64,000 bases of DNA, taken from NCBI GenBank assembly GCA_910587795.1, contig CAJUNH010000005.1, positions 25,079-89,078 of the forward strand, read 5' to 3'. Both the position numbers and the translations under genes were made by a program. Each line of letters starts with the position of its first letter. The first letter of the stretch is position 1. Below, one piece after another: positions 1 through 7,776 of this stretch. The stretch is from an uncultured Christensenellaceae bacterium (GTDB lineage: Bacteria > Bacillota > Clostridia > Christensenellales > CAG-314). The notes beneath the pieces were generated by a model that had not been told where the DNA came from, did not search any database, and was given only the letters and a program-made list of their open reading frames with translations.

Positions 1-108
1 CTTACGCAAGTGGGCGGTTTGGATGATTTAAAACGCGATTACGGATTGTCGGTTGACGATATTGTAAACCGCGCGTTAAATCTTGTTAAAAATAAAAAAC
101 GTATTTAG
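1..108 (+). CDS. C-terminal end of a CDS, possibly transketolase
   Basis: An open frame runs in from the left edge and stops with TAG at 106-108, leaving 35 residues. The tail has the pattern LKRDYGLSVDDIVNRALNLV, which looks like the end of transketolases, where a short FG/YGLT-x-x-NIV-type helix closes the C-terminal domain. The match is short and made from memory of the family, so the identification is weak. A hairpin at 131-171 follows, consistent with this being the last gene of its transcript. Confidence 0.35.
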   Translation, partial: LTQVGGLDDLKRDYGLSVDDIVNRALNLVKNKKRI

Positions 109-130
109 TATACGTAAATAAATAATACGC

Positions 131-175
131 AAAGGCTTTTGCCCGAACGGTAATTTCGGGAAAAAGCTTTTGTGT
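131..175 (+). terminator. Rho-independent terminator after the partial CDS
   Basis: AAAGGCTTTTGCCCGAA (131-147) is nearly complementary to TTCGGGAAAAAGCTTTT (155-171), giving a long imperfect hairpin followed by a T-rich stretch. It lies 23 bases after the stop codon. Confidence 0.6.
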
Positions 176-241
176 TTTGTCTATAAATTTAAACGCTTAA
201 TATAATTGTGTTTTAAATTTTGTTATTGTATGGGAGTAATA

Positions 242-970
242 ATGGGCAAAATAGGGGTAATAAGCGATATTCACGGAAATTTGCAAGCGCTAAATGCTAT
301 CCTTTCGTATTTTGACAGGCAAGGGTGCGAAGAAATTATGCATACCGGCGACGTTGTTAATATAGGCGCACGTTCGCGTGAGTGTTTGGAAATTTTGCTC
401 AACAGACCCGATACGACTTTATTGTTGGGTAATCACGATAGAGATTTTCTGTTAAACCAAATCGAATTGCGTTTTAAGTCGCACGTGCCGAGCGAACATA
501 AACGGTATGTGTTTTCAACTATGGACGAAAACCACCGTAAGGCGGTCGGTAACTTCCCCATTTACGTTACGCGCATGCTTGGCGCACAAAAAGTCATGTT
601 TACTCATTATGCTTTTTTTGACGGTCCGCTCAGTGCCGATAAATGTATTTTTAAAAAAATGGAAGCAGTACATCCCTCTGCGGAAAAATATGACGAATTG
701 TTTGACAACGCCGATTGCGACGCGGTGTTTTTCGGGCATAAACACGAGCCGTGCGACATTAAGGGACGTAAGCTGTACGTGGACGTAGGCAGCGTCGGTT
801 GTCATCCCCGACCATATGCGCGCGGAATTATAATTACTTACGGTAAAGAATTTTGGAACTACGAACGTATTGAAGTGCCTTACGATACGGAACAAATGCG
901 TAAAGAGCTTTTTTCCGTACCTTCGGGAGAACAATTATATAATTTTTACTATTTGCGTTTAAAACCGTAA
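242..970 (+). CDS. Calcineurin-like metallophosphoesterase
   Basis: A 242-residue cytoplasmic phosphoesterase of the YfcE/MJ0936-like group, which hydrolyse phosphodiesters with two bound metals. The metal motifs appear in order: SDIHGN near the N-terminus, TGDVVNIG, GNHDRD, and GHKHEP near residue 170. I start at ATG 242, because GGGAG sits 5 bases upstream and the protein then begins right before the first metal motif; an in-frame ATG at 206 would add 12 residues without a ribosome site. It is a single-gene unit between terminators at 131 and 1001. The substrate cannot be told from sequence. Confidence 0.85.
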   Translation: MGKIGVISDIHGNLQALNAILSYFDRQGCEEIMHTGDVVNIGARSRECLEILLNRPDTTLLLGNHDRDFLLNQIELRFKSHVPSEHKRYVFSTMDENHRKAVGNFPIYVTRMLGAQKVMFTHYAFFDGPLSADKCIFKKMEAVHPSAEKYDELFDNADCDAVFFGHKHEPCDIKGRKLYVDVGSVGCHPRPYARGIIITYGKEFWNYERIEVPYDTEQMRKELFSVPSGEQLYNFYYLRLKP

Positions 971-1000
971 TGCAATGTTAAATTACTCTAAAACAATAAA

Positions 1001-1030
1001 GGCGGAGACTGTTTATGTTCTCCGCCTTTT
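1001..1030. terminator. Bidirectional terminator between convergent genes
   Basis: GGCGGAGA (1001-1008) pairs perfectly with TCTCCGCC (1019-1026), followed by TTTT on the plus strand and by an A/T-rich tract on the minus strand. It serves the phosphoesterase (+) and the DegV gene (-). Confidence 0.85.
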
Positions 1031-1044
1031 GTATTGTATATTTT

Positions 1045-1917
1045 TTACTCAATGCGTTCGTCGCCCATAAAGTACACGGCAACGGTGCCTGCGCCGCAGT
1101 GCGAACCGATTACTGGACCGATTTCAAACAGCCGTACGTCGGCTTTGGCGTATATCGTTTTTAACTGCTCCAAAACCTTAGACGCCGTATCTGGGCAATC
1201 GCTGTGCGCTATCCACATTCTGCCGTTGTAGTCTGCGCCGTCCTGTACGTGCGCGGCAATTTCTTCCAACGTCTTTGCAATTGCTTTCGTTGTGCCCATA
1301 GTCTTTGCATAGGCAATAATTTTGCCTTCTCTGTTAAGCCGCAGAATAGGGCATAAGTGCAAAATGTTGCCCAGTGTAGCCGCGGGTCCGCTTACACGTC
1401 CGCTGCGGCGGTAGTACGTAAGCGTTGTGGAAAAAAACTGATGGTGTATTTTGGTTTTATTGTCACGCGCCCAGTCGTACATTTCGTCGAAGGTTGCGCC
1501 GTTATCCCGCATATCGGCAAGCATATCAACCAAAATGCCGTATCCAAGGCATCCGCAGGTGGAGTCGATTACCACAATGCGGCGGTCGGGAAATTCTTTT
1601 TTTAATTCTTCCGCAGCGTAAAAAGCATTGTATACGGAGTTGGATAATCCCGAGTCGAACGCTACATGCATTAAATCCCCTTGATAAAGCTGCTGACGGA
1701 AAAAGTTTTTGTATCTTTCCGCATTAATTTGGGAGGTTGTAGGGCGTTTGCCTTGTTTTAACAGTTTATAAAAATTTGTTCTGCCGTTATATTCGCCCAT
1801 ATCGTCAACGTATTCCACGTCGTCCAGACAATATGTGTATGGCAGCACGCAAATTTGACGTTTTGCAAGGTGGCTTATAGGAATATCGGCTGTAGATTCG
1901 CAAGTTAAAGTAAACAT
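1045..1917 (-). CDS. DegV family fatty-acid-binding protein
   Basis: A 290-residue EDD-fold protein of the DegV family. Members bind a fatty acid and, in Firmicutes, serve as the FakB subunit handing fatty acids to the kinase FakA. Family features: an N-terminal CESTADIP strand/turn, a PTTSQ motif near residue 60, a FDSGLSN segment, YYRRSGRVSG, and a C-terminal GPVIGSHCGAGTVAVY. The ribosome site AAGGAGAAAAAG precedes the ATG. A second, distinct DegV protein is encoded at 10372-11241, fitting the usual presence of several FakB paralogues with different lipid preference. No fakA is in the window. A 6-bp inverted repeat (TACCTA/TAGGTA, 1964-1984) lies upstream and could be an operator. Confidence 0.88.
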   Translation of the reverse strand: MFTLTCESTADIPISHLAKRQICVLPYTYCLDDVEYVDDMGEYNGRTNFYKLLKQGKRPTTSQINAERYKNFFRQQLYQGDLMHVAFDSGLSNSVYNAFYAAEELKKEFPDRRIVVIDSTCGCLGYGILVDMLADMRDNGATFDEMYDWARDNKTKIHHQFFSTTLTYYRRSGRVSGPAATLGNILHLCPILRLNREGKIIAYAKTMGTTKAIAKTLEEIAAHVQDGADYNGRMWIAHSDCPDTASKVLEQLKTIYAKADVRLFEIGPVIGSHCGAGTVAVYFMGDERIE

Positions 1918-2165
1918 CTTTTTCTCCTTTACGATAAAAAATTACGGCAATCGGCTTAATACGTACCTACTGTATGCATAGGTATAAATTAAAGATTGCA
2001 GATCGCGGATAAACCCGACGAATAGTCTACGAAAATTATACACCGGAACAAATCAAATGTTTACCTACTTTCCTTTCGCCGGCGTCTACGCTGTCAAATC
2101 GCTAAAATAGAGCAAAAAATGTGCACTCTACTGTGAGTAGAGTTGCAAAATTGATACTAATACGC

Positions 2166-2194
2166 TTGAAAAAAGCACCTTTATATGGTAAAAT
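2166..2194 (+). promoter_or_regulatory. Promoter at the XRE gene start (leaderless)
   Basis: TTGAAA (2166-2171), 17-bp spacer, TAAAAT (2189-2194) with an extended -10 TG. The ATG at 2201 lies 7 bases downstream, where transcription should begin, and there is no ribosome site, so the mRNA should be leaderless. Confidence 0.75.
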
Positions 2195-2200
2195 ACTTGT

Positions 2201-2821
2201 ATGGAAGAACTTAAAGATATTATTGCGCATAACTTGGTTGCTTACCGCAAAAATGCGGGGTATACTCAACAGGAAATTGCGGATAAACTTAATTACTCCG
2301 ATAAAGCCGTAAGCAAATGGGAGCGCGGCGAAGGTATGCCCGACGTTTCGGTGCTTAAAGCGATAGCGGATATCTACGGCGTTACGGTAAACGACTTTTT
2401 GATAATGCCTACCGAAAAACCGTCTAAGCCGAACACTAAAACTCGCAAAGCCAAACACTGGCTGGTTACGCTGTTATCTTTTGGGTTGGTATGGTTTGTC
2501 GCAACGATAAGTATGGCAATCGGTTTGATTATCGATCCCACTTTGCCTATGGCAGAGTACGCTTATATTGTGGCGCTGCCCATATCGATGATCGTTCTTG
2601 TGGTATTCAGTTGTATTTGGGGCAGACTATGGATGCAGGCGTTGTCCGTATCTGCGTTGGTGTGGTGCGTGTGCGTGCTGATTAACGTGGTTTTGTGTCC
2701 GTTGTTGGGCGTTGCGCCGAACGCGTGGATAATTTATGTTGCAGGCGCGGCATTGCAGGTTTTGGTTATTTTGTGGTATCTTCTGCGCTTTTTTGTAAAG
2801 AGGTCCAAAATTAATAAATAA
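2201..2821 (+). CDS. XRE-family regulator with four membrane segments
   Basis: A 206-residue membrane-anchored DNA-binding protein. Residues 5-62 form a Cro/C1-type helix-turn-helix (AYRKNAGYTQQEIADKLN, then DKAVSKWERGEGMPD). After a lysine-rich linker come four hydrophobic spans, about residues 85-110, 117-141, 145-170 and 174-198, ending in a short basic tail. This layout is common in Firmicutes and suggests a regulator responding to an envelope or membrane signal; the target is unknown. The promoter is positioned so that the message is probably leaderless. Confidence 0.85.
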   Translation: MEELKDIIAHNLVAYRKNAGYTQQEIADKLNYSDKAVSKWERGEGMPDVSVLKAIADIYGVTVNDFLIMPTEKPSKPNTKTRKAKHWLVTLLSFGLVWFVATISMAIGLIIDPTLPMAEYAYIVALPISMIVLVVFSCIWGRLWMQALSVSALVWCVCVLINVVLCPLLGVAPNAWIIYVAGAALQVLVILWYLLRFFVKRSKINK

Positions 2822-2835
2822 TAAACGTAAGTTTT

Positions 2836-2862
2836 GTCCCGCCTATATCGGCGGGACTTTTT
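2836..2862 (+). terminator. Terminator after the XRE gene
   Basis: GTCCCGCC (2836-2843) pairs with GGCGGGAC (2850-2857), loop TATATC, then TTTTT. Confidence 0.9.
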
Positions 2863-2866
2863 GTAC

Positions 2867-2902
2867 AAAAAAGCTGCCGACAAATTTAAAATCGTCAACA
2901 GC
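2867..2902 (-). terminator. Terminator after pyk
   Basis: On the minus strand GCTGTTGAC (from 2902) pairs with GTCGGCAGC (to 2873) using two U-G wobbles, followed by TTTTTT. The pairing is intact only on the minus strand, which assigns it to pyk. Confidence 0.8.
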
Positions 2903-2962
2903 TTTTTATATGCATTAAAATATTATTTCTTTATTACAAAATAGTACAAAAGAAAGATTGTT

Positions 2963-4387
2963 TCAGTCGTTTGTTAAGCGGCCTACTTTAATAAGGTTTG
3001 TGCCTGCTTTTTTGCCCAAAGGCACGCCCGCGGTTATTACGATATTGTCGCCTTCTTTTGCCAGCCCCAAACGGCGGACTGTTTCCTCCGCATTTATAAA
3101 CATATCGTCGGTGTTATCGAACGTTTGGCAGATTGTGGGTATTACTCCCCAACTGGGGGATAACTGGTGGTACACTCTGTCGCTGTTTGTCATTGCAACA
3201 ATAGGCGCTTCGGGACGGAATCTGGAAACCATCCGCGCGGATACTCCGCTGGCGGTGTAGACTACAATGGCTTTTGCATTGATGTCGAAAGCCGTGTTTA
3301 CCGTGGCGTGAGAAATCGCGTCGGTGTTGTTCATCAAAGTAAAGGGGGACGCCGTGTACATATTTTTGTAGTCGATGTTGCGCTCCGCTTCTTCCGCAAT
3401 ACGCGCCATAGTGGCGATAGTGTTGGGAGGATTAATTCCTACTGCGCTTTCCGCCGACAGCATTACGCAGCTGGAACCGTCGTATACTGCGTTTGCAACG
3501 TCTACTATTTCCGCGCGGGTGGGGCGTAATTTAGTCACCATACTTTCCAACATTTCGGTAGCGGTAATAACAAACTTGCCTTGCATACGGCTTTTGGTAA
3601 TAAGCATTTTTTGTATTGCGGGAAGTTTTTCGTAGGGCAGCTCCACGCCTAAATCTCCGCGTGCAACCATTATTCCGTCTGATTCGGCAATTATTTCCTC
3701 TATGTTGTCTACGCCGCTTTGACTTTCGATTTTGGACACGATACAAACGTCTTTTGCGCCGTGGCTTGTAAGATAATCGCGTATATCTCTTACGCTTTGT
3801 CCGTCTTGCACAAAGCTTGCCGCGTACATTTCCGCTCCGTTTTTAATGCCGAAGTCCAAGTCGCGTTTGTCTTGTTCGGACAAAAACGGCATATTTAGTT
3901 TTACGTCAGGTACAAACAGTCCTTTGCGGTCGGATAGTATTCCGGAGTTTTGCGCTTCGGTGTGGATAGTGCCGTCCTTTTCGATAGACGTTACTTTAAA
4001 CACAAGCAAACCGTCGTTAAGCAGTATTGTAGAGTCCTCGTTTATGTCTTTGTGCAAATCTTTGTAAGTTATGGACACTTTAGTTTCGTCGCCTACTTCG
4101 CCTGTGTTTACAAACGCAAATTTCATACCCTCGCAAACTTCTATTTTGCCGTTTTTAAACGTCCCGATGCGAATTTCCGGACCTTTTGTGTCTATCATAA
4201 TGGGAATAGGCGCGCCGAGGCTTCTGCGGACTTTTTTTACCGTATCTATTTTGGCTTGGTGCTCCTCGTATACGCCGTGGCTCATATTTATGCGCGCTAC
4301 GTTCATTCCCGCAAGCGCCATTTTCTTTAATTGATCGTAAGTGCTGCTGGCGGGACCCAAAGTACAGATAATTTTGGTTTTTCTCAT
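2963..4387 (-). CDS. pyk: Pyruvate kinase
   Basis: A 474-residue pyruvate kinase, converting phosphoenolpyruvate and ADP to pyruvate and ATP in the cytoplasm. The N-terminus MRKTKIICTLGPASS is characteristic. MIDTKGPEIR, the K-containing CIVSKIESQSGVDNI stretch, VARGDLGVELP and TATEMLESM follow in the standard order. The length fits the basic form; the extra PEP-utiliser domain found on many Bacillus and Clostridium enzymes is absent. The ribosome site GGGAGGAAGCA precedes the ATG. It is monocistronic, between its own terminator (2867-2902) and a divergent promoter for psuG. Confidence 0.97.
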   Translation of the reverse strand: MRKTKIICTLGPASSTYDQLKKMALAGMNVARINMSHGVYEEHQAKIDTVKKVRRSLGAPIPIMIDTKGPEIRIGTFKNGKIEVCEGMKFAFVNTGEVGDETKVSITYKDLHKDINEDSTILLNDGLLVFKVTSIEKDGTIHTEAQNSGILSDRKGLFVPDVKLNMPFLSEQDKRDLDFGIKNGAEMYAASFVQDGQSVRDIRDYLTSHGAKDVCIVSKIESQSGVDNIEEIIAESDGIMVARGDLGVELPYEKLPAIQKMLITKSRMQGKFVITATEMLESMVTKLRPTRAEIVDVANAVYDGSSCVMLSAESAVGINPPNTIATMARIAEEAERNIDYKNMYTASPFTLMNNTDAISHATVNTAFDINAKAIVVYTASGVSARMVSRFRPEAPIVAMTNSDRVYHQLSPSWGVIPTICQTFDNTDDMFINAEETVRRLGLAKEGDNIVITAGVPLGKKAGTNLIKVGRLTND

Positions 4388-4692
4388 TGCTTCCTCCCAA
4401 TAACGTTACTGTATTAATGCGGAAATTATATTGCGCCGACGTTTGCTTGCCTAGTATTTTTTTGTAAAATACGGCAATAAAATACAATTTGCGCAGGCTG
4501 ACTTTAATCTTTAAAATAGCGTAATAAAAGTCAAATTATCCGCAAAACCACATTTTGCATTATAATTATTATACGCTAATTTGCAACAAAAGTAAATAAA
4601 CTAATGATAATTTTATACACGCAAATTATCATTGACAAATTTACGGCATTAGTGGATAATAAATAAAAATACTATTAAAGCCGAGGTAAGAT
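4388..4692. other. Intergenic region between pyk and psuG
   Basis: An AT-rich divergent spacer of 305 bases. It contains the psuG promoter at 4632-4660 and, directly upstream of its -35 box, an 8-bp perfect inverted repeat (GATAATTT 4606-4613, AAATTATC 4623-4630) that could be an operator. I could not place the pyk promoter confidently. Confidence 0.5.
4632..4660 (+). promoter_or_regulatory. Promoter of psuG
   Basis: TTGACA (4632-4637), 17 bp, GATAAT (4655-4660); predicted start near 4667, leaving a 26-base leader with the GAGG ribosome site. Confidence 0.75.
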
Positions 4693-5613
4693 ATGCAAAC
4701 AATAAAAATTGCGCCTTGCGTTGCGGAGGCGTTGGCAAATAACCGTCCCGTTGTGGCGTTGGAGTCTACAATTATTTCTCACGGTATGCCGTACCCTCAA
4801 AACGTGCAAACGGCGCAAAAAGTAGAGCAGATAGTGCGCGATAACGGATGTATACCCGCAACTATAGCGGTAATAGGCGGCGTGCTGACGATAGGCTGCA
4901 CCGATGACGAAATAGAACTTTTGGGCAAAAAGGGAACGTCGGTCGTTAAAGTATCTCGCCGCGATTTGCCTATTGTAATTGCGCAGGGCTTAGACGGCGC
5001 AACAACGGTTGCGGGCACAATGTATGCCTGCCGACTTGCAGGCATAGACGTTTTTGCAACGGGCGGTATAGGCGGAGCGCACCGCCATGCGGATAAAACA
5101 ATGGATATATCTGCAGATTTGGACGAACTGGCGCAGACAAGCGTAGCGGTAGTATGCGCAGGCGCAAAGTCTATACTGGATATCGGCTTGACGTTAGAGT
5201 GTTTGGAAACTCGCGGCGTGCCGGTAATAGGTTACAAAACCGCCGAAATGCCCGCTTTTTATACGCAGCACAGCGGCTTTAAAACGGATTACCGTATGGA
5301 AACTCCTGCGGAAATTGCCAAAGCATACTTTGCAAAACAGGACTTAAATTTGGACGGCGGTATGTTGATTGTAAATCCTATCCCAAACGAATACGCGATG
5401 GATGCGGACTATATAAATTCCAACATAACAAAAGCGTTGGACGAGGCGGAAAAGTCGGGTATATCAGGAAAAGAAATAACTCCGTTTTTGTTGGATAAAA
5501 TTCAGCGTTTGACGGGCGGAGAAAGTTTGTCGGCAAATATTCAGCTTGTTTATAACAACGTACGTTTGGCGTGCGGTATTGCAAAAGAACTTTGCGCGTT
5601 ACGTAATAAGTAA
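4693..5613 (+). CDS. psuG: Pseudouridine-5'-phosphate glycosidase
   Basis: A 306-residue enzyme splitting pseudouridine 5'-phosphate into uracil and ribose 5-phosphate, allowing salvage of modified nucleoside from RNA turnover. The hallmark ALESTIISHGMPYPQN occurs at residues 23-38, with GTMYACRLAGI and FATGGIGGAHR further on. Length is typical. The usual partner pseudouridine kinase (psuK) is not adjacent, so the phosphorylated substrate must come from elsewhere. The ribosome site is GAGGTAAGAT. The next gene begins 9 bases after the stop and is likely co-transcribed. Confidence 0.95.
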   Translation: MQTIKIAPCVAEALANNRPVVALESTIISHGMPYPQNVQTAQKVEQIVRDNGCIPATIAVIGGVLTIGCTDDEIELLGKKGTSVVKVSRRDLPIVIAQGLDGATTVAGTMYACRLAGIDVFATGGIGGAHRHADKTMDISADLDELAQTSVAVVCAGAKSILDIGLTLECLETRGVPVIGYKTAEMPAFYTQHSGFKTDYRMETPAEIAKAYFAKQDLNLDGGMLIVNPIPNEYAMDADYINSNITKALDEAEKSGISGKEITPFLLDKIQRLTGGESLSANIQLVYNNVRLACGIAKELCALRNK

Positions 5614-5622
5614 GGTGCGGAT

Positions 5623-6315
5623 ATGATTATTGGCGGTATAACAAATTTAACGCTGTTAGACTATCCCGAAAAAGTTGCTTGTACTGTATTTACCGTAGGC
5701 TGCAATTTCCGCTGTCCGTTTTGTCATAATAACTTGCTGGTTTGCGGTAATAATAACGGCGCGCAAATTACTGCAGAGGAAGCGCTGCGCTTTTTGCAAA
5801 AACGCAGAAACGTGTTGGAAGGTATGTGCTTAACGGGCGGAGAACCGTTAATTCAACACGGCGTAGAGGACTTTTTGAGTCGGGTAAAGGCAATGGGCTA
5901 CTCTGTAAAGTTGGATACTAACGGCGCATTTCCCGACAGACTGAAATTACTTGTTAATATGGGGCTTATCGACTATGTGGCTATGGACGTAAAAAACAGC
6001 TTCGAGCGATATACTCAAACTGCGGGCTGTTCCGCTGCGGATTTGGACAAAGTTGCGCAATCGGTAGAATACCTTAAAAGCGGCGCGGCGGATTACGAAT
6101 TTAGAACTACCGTAACGGGCAACTTGCACGACGAACACAGCATAGAAGATATGGCGCAACGTCTTAAAGGCGCAAAAAGACTGTATTTGCAAATGTTTGT
6201 AAACAGCGGCGATTTAATCGATCCGTCTACAATCGGCTGCGATGCGGAAACGATGGAACGGTATTTGCAAATAGTGCGTAAATATGTGCCGACAGCCGAG
6301 CTGCGCGGTGTGTAA
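5623..6315 (+). CDS. Anaerobic ribonucleotide reductase activating-type radical SAM protein
   Basis: A 230-residue radical SAM enzyme. The cluster motif CNFRCPFC (residues 27-34) has the CX3CX2C spacing that binds the [4Fe-4S] cluster, followed by TGGEPL near residue 73. The N-terminus GGITNLTLLDYPEKVACTVF matches the NrdG2-like group annotated as activating protein of anaerobic ribonucleoside-triphosphate reductase. In that role it would install the glycyl radical on NrdD, but no nrdD is next to it, so another glycyl-radical partner is possible. It is the second gene of the psuG transcript and is followed by a terminator at 6382-6416. Confidence 0.85.
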   Translation: MIIGGITNLTLLDYPEKVACTVFTVGCNFRCPFCHNNLLVCGNNNGAQITAEEALRFLQKRRNVLEGMCLTGGEPLIQHGVEDFLSRVKAMGYSVKLDTNGAFPDRLKLLVNMGLIDYVAMDVKNSFERYTQTAGCSAADLDKVAQSVEYLKSGAADYEFRTTVTGNLHDEHSIEDMAQRLKGAKRLYLQMFVNSGDLIDPSTIGCDAETMERYLQIVRKYVPTAELRGV

Positions 6316-6381
6316 ATAAAATAAAAAGTATCGTTGGTTAAATAACAAACGCCTTTCGTAACAGTGTATTGCATAGGAATT

Positions 6382-6416
6382 AAAGCAAGAGCGGTTTTGT
6401 CGTCCTTGCTTTTTTG
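6382..6416 (+). terminator. Terminator of the psuG operon
   Basis: AAAGCAAG (6382-6389) pairs with CTTGCTTT (6405-6412), with further weak pairs inside, followed by TTTT. Confidence 0.75.
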
Positions 6417-6428
6417 TTACGGCTATGC

Positions 6429-6801
6429 TATAATAGCATACGAACAACAATTAGCTGCGTTTAACTACGACTAACTGCTATTAACTGCTCGCTATTACAT
6501 CGTATCACGCGATGAACAACGTATTTAGTAGAAAGTATGTTCGTGTACGATATAATAACATAAATAACTACAACTAACGACGTTTAACACCTATTAACTA
6601 CTGCTAACTAATATTATACAACACATCACGTTAGCGGTTAAATATTGCGGTAAATGTTGTTCGTGTGTGTTATATAATAACATACGCAACAACAATTAAC
6701 TACATTTAATGACCGCTAACTACTACGAACCACTTGTTATTACATCGTATCACGCTAATAGTGTTGTACTGTTAAAAAAAGTTATTTATGTACGATATAA
6801 A
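6429..6801 (+). repeat. Three tandem units of a 122-bp intergenic repeat
   Basis: Units begin with TATAATA-x-CATA at 6429, 6551 and 6673, and a fourth start-like TATAAA lies at 6796, so the period is 122, 122 and 123 bases. Each unit carries an ACAAYTARCTRC-type start, a run of TTAACTAC/CTAACTGC words, and an end reading TTCGTGTACGATATAAT or a variant. Unit 1 is about 90 percent identical by eye to a solitary copy at 45306-45435; units 2 and 3 are more diverged. There is no open frame. The block fills most of the gap before the unknown genes at 6826 and 7224. Confidence 0.85.
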
Positions 6802-6825
6802 CAGTAATTTAATGGAAAAAAACTT

Positions 6826-7179
6826 ATGTTGATTGGAAAAAAGAAAAAGATAGCTAATTATTTGAAAGAACGAGAAGATAATTTATCTAATTTTGATTTA
6901 ATATTAAAAGACTATTTATCAGGTAATTTGATAACAGAACTAAAAAAGATAGGGTTGTCAAAAATAGAAATTCATATAGATTGGTTTGATGATATTAAAT
7001 ATTTTAGTATTCAAGCCAAACATAAAGATTATTTCTTAGATATACAAATTGATAAAAAAGAACTTGCACTCGGTTGTAGCAAATCCGAGCCTGACTGTGA
7101 TGAATTTATCGCTATCGATGGCGAACCCGACGTGAGTTATATTTATTGCATCATACAAAAACGCATTGAGCAAATTTAA
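6826..7179 (+). CDS. Unknown AT-rich accessory protein
   Basis: A 117-residue soluble, mixed alpha/beta protein I do not recognise. It has a lysine-rich N-terminus (about residues 1-45, helical), then alternating strand-like segments and an acidic C-terminal half. Base composition and codon choice are clearly more AT-rich than in neighbours, suggesting acquisition from elsewhere. It follows the repeat block, and the 27 bases at 6789-6815 ahead of it recur in front of another unknown gene (35063-35434). No strong ribosome site; AATGGAAAAAAACTT precedes the ATG. Small immunity-type proteins often look like this, but nothing here proves that role. Confidence 0.65.
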   Translation: MLIGKKKKIANYLKEREDNLSNFDLILKDYLSGNLITELKKIGLSKIEIHIDWFDDIKYFSIQAKHKDYFLDIQIDKKELALGCSKSEPDCDEFIAIDGEPDVSYIYCIIQKRIEQI

Positions 7180-7223
7180 TAAACAAAATATGTAAATTTT
7201 AATTTGGCGGAGGAGATTTTACG

Positions 7224-7610
7224 ATGTTTTTTACAAAACCGACCTATGAGGAAATAAGGTTACCGTTTAGATTTATTGAGAGTTCTGCTGATTTAGAATG
7301 CGGATATATTGATATTGAGGCATACGGGAATATTTTTGGGAAGAAAAAATATTGTTATTCTTGGTATGAACTGAAAGATTCAAAAATGTATTGCAACGGA
7401 GATTATGAACACATGGTTGAGTTGCTTAAAAACTCCGCCGATAAAACAGTAAAAGTTATAATAAAAGTTAAAAAAGGTCTGCCAAAAAATTTCAAACTCG
7501 ACATAAACAGTTTGGCGGAAGTTTATAACGACGAGCGGTTCAAATTTCTGTCATTACTCGGTTGGGGATTTAACGATAAGAGTTACGAAGAATTATCTAC
7601 AAAAAGATAA
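7224..7610 (+). CDS. Unknown accessory protein
   Basis: A 128-residue soluble protein with no family I recognise, rich in aromatic residues (for example KKKYCYSWYELKDSKMYCNG). It has a strong GGAGGAG ribosome site eight bases before the ATG and sits 44 bases after the preceding unknown gene, so the two probably form a transcript closed by the perfect hairpin at 7645-7682. Composition is AT-rich like its partner, supporting joint acquisition. Confidence 0.7.
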   Translation: MFFTKPTYEEIRLPFRFIESSADLECGYIDIEAYGNIFGKKKYCYSWYELKDSKMYCNGDYEHMVELLKNSADKTVKVIIKVKKGLPKNFKLDINSLAEVYNDERFKFLSLLGWGFNDKSYEELSTKR

Positions 7611-7644
7611 ATTTCAATTTATCTTTTACGATCTTTAATAAAGT

Positions 7645-7690
7645 ATAGCGCACTGTCTTCGATTGCGAAGACAGTGCGCTATTTATTTGT
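7645..7690 (+). terminator. Perfect 17-bp hairpin ending the accessory pair
   Basis: ATAGCGCACTGTCTTCG (7645-7661) and its exact complement (7666-7682) enclose the loop ATTG. A T-rich tail (TTATTTGT) follows. It most likely terminates the two-gene accessory transcript, though the stem is unusually long and perfect. Confidence 0.7.
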
Positions 7691-7776
7691 CCGCAAAAAA
7701 TCTATATAATAGATATTTTTAACGAGGGACGTTTATTGTATTTTTGAGATTTTAAAAACTGTAAATAAAACCGTTA

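Noticed and set aside
1045..1917. Plus-strand ORFs opposite the DegV gene
   Set aside because: They are antisense shadows; the minus frame has family motifs and a ribosome site.
6429..6801. CRISPR array
   Set aside because: The units are 122 bases long and similar over their entire length; there are no short exact repeats with unique spacers and no cas genes.
7645..7682. Terminal inverted repeat of an insertion sequence
   Set aside because: Both arms are adjacent with a 4-base loop and there is no transposase; a terminator explains it better.
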